Positions 1 to 4,989 of a stretch of DNA of 5,692 nt are shown in pieces; the first letter of the stretch is position 1; each line of letters opens with the position of its first letter. Under the pieces are notes generated by a model. That model worked only from the letters and a program-made list of their open reading frames with translations. It searched no databases and was not told the origin of the DNA. This DNA is from CAYSPU01 sp964432995 (GTDB lineage Bacteria; Verrucomicrobiota; Verrucomicrobiia; Limisphaerales; JAHDYP01), in assembly GCA_964432995.1 (NCBI GenBank), contig CAYSPU010000319.1:1-5692 (forward strand), in the 5' to 3' direction. A program made the position numbers and the translations under genes.

Positions 1-330
1 ACGTCGACCTGGGAGGACGCGTTGACCCTCTACACGCCCGAAGTGGCCGAGGGGGCGTGGATCGCGATGCACTTCTCGCTGCGGCTCACCGGCCATCTGG
101 GAAGCAGCGGGAGCATGTTCACGAACAGCGCCGCCGAAGTCGACTTCAACCTCGTCATGACCCGGGAAGGCGAGTTCGTCGAACTCCAGGGAAGTGGCGA
201 GGAATCCACGTTCAACGCCGCCCAACTCGACTCGATGCTCGCCCTGGGACGAAAGGGAATCGATGAGCTGTTTCGTCTCCAGGACTTCGCCCTGACCGGC
301 GCGCCTGTCCCCACCGCCGCCCCGGCATGA
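1..330 (+). CDS. rph: RNase PH, C-terminal fragment (5' end outside window), atypical
   Basis: The frame is open from base 1 and ends at the TGA at 328-330 (109 residues visible). From visible residue 43 onward it matches RNase PH closely: SAAEVDFN, LVMT, GEFVELQGSGEE, then a final helix with LALGRKGIDEL. RNase PH is the phosphate-dependent 3'-5' exoribonuclease that trims tRNA 3' ends in the cytoplasm and works as a hexameric ring. The stretch before this (residues 1-42) does not resemble the usual family block ending in a Y-x-E-D-S motif. The E-D of that motif reads T-N here (codons 121-126), while the following Asp of VDFN (142-144) is kept. Third codon positions stay GC-rich throughout, so the divergent part is coding in this frame and I found no rescuing frame. 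The gene overlaps prmA by ATGA, which suggests translational coupling. The family call rests on the last ~60 residues; activity is uncertain. Confidence 0.75.
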   Translation, partial: TSTWEDALTLYTPEVAEGAWIAMHFSLRLTGHLGSSGSMFTNSAAEVDFNLVMTREGEFVELQGSGEESTFNAAQLDSMLALGRKGIDELFRLQDFALTGAPVPTAAPA

Positions 331-1241
331 AGTCCTTCCCTCGCCCCCTGTGGGAGGTCTACCTCCTCACCACGCCTCAGGCGGAGGAAACCGCGGCAGC
401 CCTTCTCTCACACTCCCTGGGCCAACCAGTCTCGTCCGTGACCGACCTGCGAACCAATCGCGTCCGCGTCGCCGGTTACCTCACGCGACCGCCCGCCCAA
501 GGTTGGCCACGCCTCCACCGCACCTTCCGCCAGGAATTGGACAGACTCCGTACCCCTTCTGTCCTCCTCAGCCTTGGCCCCCTGAGGACTCGCCGCCTGC
601 CCGCCCGCCGTTGGGCGGAGGCGTGGAAAACCCATTTCCAGCCGTTCACCGTCGGCCGCGCCCTCCTCATCCGCCCCTCCTGGAGCCGCCGGCGGCCCCG
701 CCGCGATATGCGGCTCATCGCAATCGACCCTGGCCTCAGCTTCGGCACCGGCCAACATCCCACCACTCGCTTCTGCCTGGATCAACTGCTCGCCTGTCGG
801 CGCCAGGAATGCCGCCAGTCGTGTCTCGACCTCGGCACCGGTTCAGGTCTGCTGGCCATCGCCGCCGCCAAGCTCGGCTACCAAAAGGTCCACGCGCTCG
901 ATATCGACCCCGTCGCCGTCTCCATCGCCCGCCGAAACGCCCGCCGAAACCGCGTCGCCAACAACCTCCGCTTCCGCCGCGGCGACGTCCGGGCACTTCC
1001 GCTCCGCCCCGCTTCCGCCTACGACGTCGTCTGCGCCAACCTCCTGACGGATCTTCTGCTTCAGGAACAAGAACGAATTGCAGCCGCGGTTCGCCCCGGC
1101 GGTTTCCTCGTCCTGGCGGGCATACTGCGGGAGGAAATGCCTTCCGTATTGGACGCCTATCAATCGGCCGGCTTCCGACTCATCCGGAGTCGCTGCCAGG
1201 GGGAGTGGCGGTCCGGTTGCTTCCGACGGGTCGAACCCTGA
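327..1241 (+). CDS. prmA: Ribosomal protein L11 methyltransferase (PrmA)
   Basis: This 304-residue protein is a class I SAM-dependent methyltransferase that trimethylates ribosomal protein L11. Its length is close to the family norm. Residues 1-90 form the small N-terminal L11-recognition domain (weakly conserved, Arg-rich linker at ~117-126). The family signature W-x-x-x-W-K-x-H-F-x-P spans 96-106, followed by DPGLSFGTGQHPTT at 134-147. The SAM-binding loop DLGTGSG is at 168-174, the acidic loop DIDP at 192-195, and NLLTDLL (usual N-[IL]-L motif) at 238-244. The C-terminal EWRSGCFRR matches the E-W-x-x-x-x-x-R end of PrmA. The ATG at 327 overlaps the TGA of the RNase PH gene, and no Shine-Dalgarno sequence is seen, so coupled translation is likely. 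No hairpin terminator follows directly after the stop. Confidence 0.95.
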   Translation: MKSFPRPLWEVYLLTTPQAEETAAALLSHSLGQPVSSVTDLRTNRVRVAGYLTRPPAQGWPRLHRTFRQELDRLRTPSVLLSLGPLRTRRLPARRWAEAWKTHFQPFTVGRALLIRPSWSRRRPRRDMRLIAIDPGLSFGTGQHPTTRFCLDQLLACRRQECRQSCLDLGTGSGLLAIAAAKLGYQKVHALDIDPVAVSIARRNARRNRVANNLRFRRGDVRALPLRPASAYDVVCANLLTDLLLQEQERIAAAVRPGGFLVLAGILREEMPSVLDAYQSAGFRLIRSRCQGEWRSGCFRRVEP

Positions 1242-1276
1242 CTTAGGCGAGGATCCGGGCCCGCACAAGAGAGGAT

Positions 1277-1304
1277 TTGCCACTTGGGAGATCCGGTGTA
1301 TATT
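1277..1304 (+). promoter_or_regulatory. Sigma70-like promoter upstream of the 54-aa gene
   Basis: A -35 like hexamer TTGCCA (1277-1282, 5 of 6 to TTGACA) is followed by 16 bases and a -10 like TATATT (1299-1304, 5 of 6 to TATAAT). It is the best promoter match I found and sits in the least GC-rich part of the window, after prmA and before the small gene at 1415. Transcription would start near 1311, giving a leader of about 100 bases. The promoter is inferred from consensus only. Confidence 0.5.
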
Positions 1305-1307
1305 GGC

Positions 1308-1324
1308 GCCAGTTCGGCACTGGC
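1308..1324. promoter_or_regulatory. Perfect inverted repeat at the predicted transcription start
   Basis: GCCAGT (1308-1313) and ACTGGC (1319-1324) are perfect reverse complements around the 5-base centre TCGGC. The dyad lies 4-20 bases after the -10 hexamer, so it overlaps the expected start point. It could be an operator, or a hairpin at the extreme 5' end of the transcript. The sequence match is certain; the function is inferred. Confidence 0.35.
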
Positions 1325-1414
1325 AATGAAGCAACGCGAGCCAGACCAAGGTGGAGAAAGAAGACATCCTGGCATTCTTTACGCTGAACTCGGCTCCAAG
1401 AAAGGTCACCAGCC

Positions 1415-1579
1415 ATGACCAAGACCCTCGACGCCATCAACGACACCATTCGGAGTTCGAAGCACCCCTTCCGTCAGGTCAATGACCGGCCGGATAAGCC
1501 GAAAAAACACCGTTACGAACGTCGAAAGATCAAGGAGTTCATCCGCCTGAGTGATTGGGTCCCCGAACCACTGGCCTGA
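1415..1579 (+). CDS. Unrecognised 54-residue basic small protein
   Basis: This short reading frame runs from the ATG at 1415 to the TGA at 1577-1579. An AAGAAAGG purine stretch (1398-1405) lies 9 bases before the ATG, a good Shine-Dalgarno arrangement, and the next upstream in-frame stop is at 1385-1387. The N-terminal half reads MTKTLDAINDTIRSS with strongly GC-ending codons. The middle is very basic (about residues 26-40, including PKKHRYERRKIK), and the C-terminus is amphipathic to acidic (EFIRLSDWVPEPLA). There is no signal peptide or membrane segment. The basic centre would suit nucleic-acid or ribosome contact, but I do not recognise a family and assign no function. A consensus-like promoter with a dyad lies ~110 bases upstream, so it may be transcribed independently of prmA. 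It converges with the large gene on the other strand. Confidence 0.55.
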   Translation: MTKTLDAINDTIRSSKHPFRQVNDRPDKPKKHRYERRKIKEFIRLSDWVPEPLA

Positions 1580-1621
1580 TCCTGACCCAGTCGTCAGACC
1601 TCCCACTCTGTTGGAACGTAG

Positions 1622-1638
1622 TGCCTGCAATGCGGGCA
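1622..1638. other. Stem-loop in convergent intergenic region
   Basis: TGCCTGC (1622-1628) pairs with GCGGGCA (1632-1638), with one G-T pair and an AAT loop. It lies between the ends of two convergent genes (stops at 1579 and 1696), where a bidirectional terminator is expected. No T-run follows on either strand, so intrinsic termination is doubtful. Confidence 0.25.
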
Positions 1639-1645
1639 ATGAGGA

Positions 1646-1678
1646 GTAGTTGTCACCCCGGGCACGCCGCCCAACTAC
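1646..1678. terminator. Possible bidirectional terminator-like inverted repeat
   Basis: GTAGTTG (1646-1652) and CAACTAC (1672-1678) are a perfect 7-bp inverted repeat separated by 19 GC-rich bases. It sits 18 bases past the stop codon of the large minus-strand gene. No U-tract follows on either strand, so it may only protect 3' ends or may be chance. Confidence 0.25.
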
Positions 1679-1695
1679 CCATAGGAGACTCCCCC

Positions 1696-4600
1696 TTAGT
1701 GCTCTGCCAGCCGTAGCCGGTAGTAGCGTTGCTCGTCTTCCGCAGGATGGCTGGCGGTCTTGGGCGGCCCCTGATCCAGCCAGAACACGCGCTGACCGTT
1801 CCCCAATACCGGTCCGCCAGCCGTCTGCCACTCCTCCAGATCGGCACCGTACTCCACCCACACCACGTACCCCCTCGGCGCGTCGAATTCCACCAGAATG
1901 GCGCCCTCCGACAGCGGCAGCGCCCGGCGCACCGTCATCGCCGGCCCCGTCGGCTCGACGAACTCCGGAATCTCCAGCGCAAACACCAGTTGCGGCGAAA
2001 ACACCCCGCGCCTCGTCGGGTCGTAGTACTCCACGTGCCATTCGACCGACTCTCCCGGCAGTAACGGGCTCGACTGCCAAAACCACGACTGGCCCGCGAC
2101 GTCCATCCGCGTCCCCAAGACCCGCACCGGAGACGGGAGATTCGTCACCGCAGCCACGAAGGCCGGGATGGTCTCGACTCCCAGATTCTCAATCCGGACA
2201 CGCTGGTCGAATAACCCGGTCTGTGCGCTCACGTTCGTCAGCGCCCCCACCTCCGTGGCCATCAGCGGCACCAAGTCGCCATTCGAAGAAGATACCTGCA
2301 GCACCGGGCTCCTACCCGAGTGCCCGAACTCGTCCGTCGCCTGGAGAACGAATCCATCACCAATCAGCCGCAGAGCCAGTTCCTCACTCCAAACCCCCGA
2401 TTCGGAAACCCCGAGCTGTCGTGGTGTCACGCGGTTCGTCAGCACCACCCCTGAAGCGCTGACGACGCTCAGTTGCAACGTTCCTACAATGTTGGAGACC
2501 GCGTTGCCCTCCGTATCCCGCGCCTCAATGGTAACCAGGAACGGGCTGAGCGCCGTCTGCAACGTCGAATCCATCTGCCACGTGAATGCGGCGACTTTTC
2601 CGGGTCCGGGTTGGTCGTCGACCACGGTTCCCACCGCTCGCGGAGTCTCGACCAGCGCCCCGGTGGCGTTTCGGAGATCCAGGTAGAAGAACTCGTGGGG
2701 CTCGTTCAACAGGTCAGGCCGCAGAACGATCGGGATCACGGCCTTGGTTTGTCCCGGTGCCCAGGTCAACGTCCCCGAGGCAGCGTCGTAGTCTTCCCCG
2801 GCCCTCGCCGTGCCATCCGCGGTCGCATAGTCTACGGTTGCCGGAGTGTTCGTCGCCTCGGAAAGGGTCACGGTGAAGACCAACGCGTGCGCATCGGCAT
2901 CCGCTTCGGATGCGTGCGCATCCGTGACCCGCACTCGCGGCAGATCGGCAGGCAAACCCACCGCCACGCTCACCGGCAGGGAGACGCCCACGGCCTCAAG
3001 GTCGTCGACGGCCCGGACGGTGAGTATCGGGTTTCCCACGGGCGCATTGGTCCATGTCAACAGATACGGAGGCTCGGCGACCGTTCCCAGCCTCTGGTCG
3101 CCGGCGTAGAACTCGACGCGCACCACCTCGCCGTCCGGATCGCTGGCGGTTGCCTCCAACACGATATTGGTCCCGGAGGCAACCGCGGCAAGGGCAGTCG
3201 GCGAAACGAGCGCGGCCACCGGCGTGTCGTTGGGAATCCCCACGGTGCGGAAAACCAGATCGCTCGCCGGCAACGGCACACTCCCCCCGTCCGCCTGCCA
3301 GCCATCATCCCCCCACTGAAGAAGCGATCCGCCACCATAGTGATCCTCCGGCGAGGAGCGAAAGGAGACGCCGGAAGCCTCCTCCGTCGCCACCACCAGG
3401 GCGTATCGCCGGCCAGCCACAAGCCCGACGCGGTTCGAAGGGAAACTAAACACGAAGGCCGACGGATCATCCCCCAATGGCTGTTCTACCTCGGCGAACG
3501 TCCAGACGGCGGACCCCAGCGCGTTGGTCCCGGGCAACCCGTTCTCCGCGGAAACGACCGTGGCGGTCAGGGAGGCCGGTCCCGCATCCGGATCATCGCC
3601 GTTCAACATGCCCGGCATCTCGATCTGCCGCAGCCGCGCGTTACGACCTGCCGTGAAAACCTGGGCAATCGGCGCCCCCGGCGCCGATCGAGTCCACGCA
3701 CCCCCCAACGCTTGAACCTGGTCTTCCACACCTGCCGCCAGCACGTGCACATCCCGGTCGTCCAGAGAGATCACGCTGCCGTCGGCACCCTCGCCACGAA
3801 CTGTCAGCCGGTAGTTGCCCTCCGCCGGCGCCAGCCAATTCAACGAGAGCGTCGCTTCTCCCAACGGGGCATCCTTCTCGCCAAACGGAACACCGTTCGC
3901 CAAATACACCACGCGGCCCATGGCGCTGTCATTGTCCGACACGCGGGCCTGAATCTCGATCTCCTGCCCGGGAACGAAAAGCGCGTGCGCTCGCGGCGAC
4001 TCCAGCCGAACCTTCGGCCCGGCCCGAACCGTCACCCCGACGGGGGCCGTGTTCAACACAATCCAGCCCGGGAGCACCACCTCGGCCGAAAGCCAACACG
4101 TGCCGGCCGGCACGTTCTCCCAAACGAATTCCCAGGGATCGCCCGCCGCCGATCCCAGCAGCACCGTCCCGTTCCGCCAAATGCGGACCGATACCGCGGC
4201 CCCGGCGGTGGCCTCTTGGTCGGCCACCACCACGACGGCGTCCCCCCCCTCCACCAACTCCGCTCCGGCGACCGGGGCAACGATCCGAAACACGGGAATC
4301 CCTGCCGCCGCCGGAACCACCGATACGGCGTCCAACGACGGACCGGCGCTGCCCACGAACCGAAGCCGCGTCGCCGCATTCGTCGCGCACAACACCAGGT
4401 ACGGCTGGCGCCAGCCCGCGACCGACTGCGGAAAGTCATAAGCCGCCACCACCACGTCGTCCCAGTAAACACGCAGCGAGTTGGGGCTCCAGGTCGACGC
4501 CGGATCCAGCCCCTGTGCCCGGAAGCTCAACACGTAGTTCTCCCCCGGTGTCGTGGCCAAATCCTGGTGCAGCTCGCCGTCCAAACGAATCCATGCCTGG

Positions 4601-4818
4601 CCATCCACCTGACCCATCACCTGGCCGCCGGGCGAAAGTACCCAGCCGTCCGCCTCACCATCCGCGAACTCGCCGTTGGTCACGAGGTTCTGGGCCCGGA
4701 GCGGCGCCGCGGCCGCCAACACCGCGGTGACCACCAGCCACCCGGCGCTGGCGCGGAACCGCCTCGCGCACCCCTCCGCCATTCGAAGAGCAGCCGAGAT
4801 TTCGATATGCCAAGCCAT
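1696..4818 (-). CDS. Large exported modular beta-sandwich protein (Calx-beta / Ig-like / carbohydrate-binding-like)
   Basis: The protein has 1040 residues. A signal peptide ends near residue 42 (basic GCARRFRASAG, hydrophobic WLVVTAVLAAAAP, then LRA-QN). Modules by eye: 43-170 galactose-binding-like jelly roll (NLVTNGEF...GW opening, CBM4/DUF642-like); 177-266 and 268-362 Ig-like; 364-527 lectin-like 'AQVFTAG...YALVV...GGSLL...DLVFRT' module; 532-622 bacterial Ig-like (SPTALAAVASG...ASDPDGEVVRVEFY); 628-735 Calx-beta (VDYATADGTARAGEDY, with Ca-type acidic residues at 675, 676, 706 and 709); 740-843 filamin/Ig-like; 848-956 adhesin-like (TGLFDQRVRIENLG...EYYDPTRR); 957-1040 C-terminal domain (DQGPPKTASHP, RYYRLRL). 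The last three resemble modules of verrucomicrobial surface proteins. No catalytic domain, PEP-CTERM or sortase signal is visible. The likely role is cell-surface or extracellular polysaccharide/protein binding (inference). The start is uncertain: ATG 4818 lacks a Shine-Dalgarno sequence, while ATG 4782 gives a more typical signal peptide. The gene is divergent from the GuaA-like gene. Confidence 0.9.
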   Translation of the reverse strand: MAWHIEISAALRMAEGCARRFRASAGWLVVTAVLAAAAPLRAQNLVTNGEFADGEADGWVLSPGGQVMGQVDGQAWIRLDGELHQDLATTPGENYVLSFRAQGLDPASTWSPNSLRVYWDDVVVAAYDFPQSVAGWRQPYLVLCATNAATRLRFVGSAGPSLDAVSVVPAAAGIPVFRIVAPVAGAELVEGGDAVVVVADQEATAGAAVSVRIWRNGTVLLGSAAGDPWEFVWENVPAGTCWLSAEVVLPGWIVLNTAPVGVTVRAGPKVRLESPRAHALFVPGQEIEIQARVSDNDSAMGRVVYLANGVPFGEKDAPLGEATLSLNWLAPAEGNYRLTVRGEGADGSVISLDDRDVHVLAAGVEDQVQALGGAWTRSAPGAPIAQVFTAGRNARLRQIEMPGMLNGDDPDAGPASLTATVVSAENGLPGTNALGSAVWTFAEVEQPLGDDPSAFVFSFPSNRVGLVAGRRYALVVATEEASGVSFRSSPEDHYGGGSLLQWGDDGWQADGGSVPLPASDLVFRTVGIPNDTPVAALVSPTALAAVASGTNIVLEATASDPDGEVVRVEFYAGDQRLGTVAEPPYLLTWTNAPVGNPILTVRAVDDLEAVGVSLPVSVAVGLPADLPRVRVTDAHASEADADAHALVFTVTLSEATNTPATVDYATADGTARAGEDYDAASGTLTWAPGQTKAVIPIVLRPDLLNEPHEFFYLDLRNATGALVETPRAVGTVVDDQPGPGKVAAFTWQMDSTLQTALSPFLVTIEARDTEGNAVSNIVGTLQLSVVSASGVVLTNRVTPRQLGVSESGVWSEELALRLIGDGFVLQATDEFGHSGRSPVLQVSSSNGDLVPLMATEVGALTNVSAQTGLFDQRVRIENLGVETIPAFVAAVTNLPSPVRVLGTRMDVAGQSWFWQSSPLLPGESVEWHVEYYDPTRRGVFSPQLVFALEIPEFVEPTGPAMTVRRALPLSEGAILVEFDAPRGYVVWVEYGADLEEWQTAGGPVLGNGQRVFWLDQGPPKTASHPAEDEQRYYRLRLAEH

Positions 4819-4850
4819 GGAGAAAACGTTCGCCCCGCAGCATGCACCTC

Positions 4851-4856
4851 ACCTCC
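4851..4856 (-). promoter_or_regulatory. Strong Shine-Dalgarno sequence facing an out-of-frame ATG
   Basis: On the minus strand GGAGGT (4856-4851) lies 7 bases before an ATG at 4843-4841, ideal spacing. That ATG is one base out of frame with the large exported protein; its own frame runs 62 codons to a stop at about 4655 and has no signal peptide. The in-frame ATG at 4818 is 32 bases away, too far for this site to serve it directly. Confidence 0.4.
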
Positions 4857-4915
4857 CACACTGGCAAGCCCACGACCAGCCCCCGCCACGATTCGCGGCC
4901 AGGCGCCGCACTCGC

Positions 4916-4937
4916 GTCCACAGATTTCTCTGTCCAC
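4916..4937. repeat. Short direct repeat with internal dyad in divergent intergenic region
   Basis: GTCCAC occurs at 4916-4921 and again at 4932-4937 (16-base period). Between and overlapping them ACAGA (4920-4924) and TCTGT (4929-4933) form a 5-bp dyad with a TTTC loop. It lies midway between the starts of two divergent genes, where a shared regulator could bind. This is a candidate operator only. Confidence 0.25.
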
Positions 4938-4989
4938 GAGCGACCGCACCCCGTAAATTCCCCCGCACCAAAACGCCATTCCAAAGCCC

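Noticed and set aside
22..24. TTG at 22 as a start codon for the first gene
   Set aside because: The frame is open to base 1 and the RNase PH homology covers only its C-terminus, so the gene begins before the window.
350..1246. 298-codon frame overlapping prmA in another phase
   Set aside because: It is Pro/Arg-rich and lacks motifs, while the prmA frame carries all family motifs.
1256..1263. Palindrome CGGGCCCG after prmA
   Set aside because: It is a short GC-only self-complementary octamer without a loop or T-run, expected by chance at this base composition.
1406..2086. Minus-strand 226-codon frame spanning the small gene and the end of the secreted protein gene
   Set aside because: Its translation is Gly/Arg-rich and low-complexity, and it conflicts with the domain-supported frame of the secreted protein.
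2473..4956. Long plus-strand frame of 827 codons opposite the secreted protein gene
   Set aside because: The translation is rich in Arg, His, Gly and Pro with no domains, typical of an antisense shadow in GC-rich DNA. The minus strand shows a signal peptide and recognisable domains.
4931..4959. Possible promoter for the GuaA-like gene (TGTCCA, 17 bases, TAAATT)
   Set aside because: Only 3 of 6 and 4 of 6 consensus matches, too weak to list in a GC-rich sequence.
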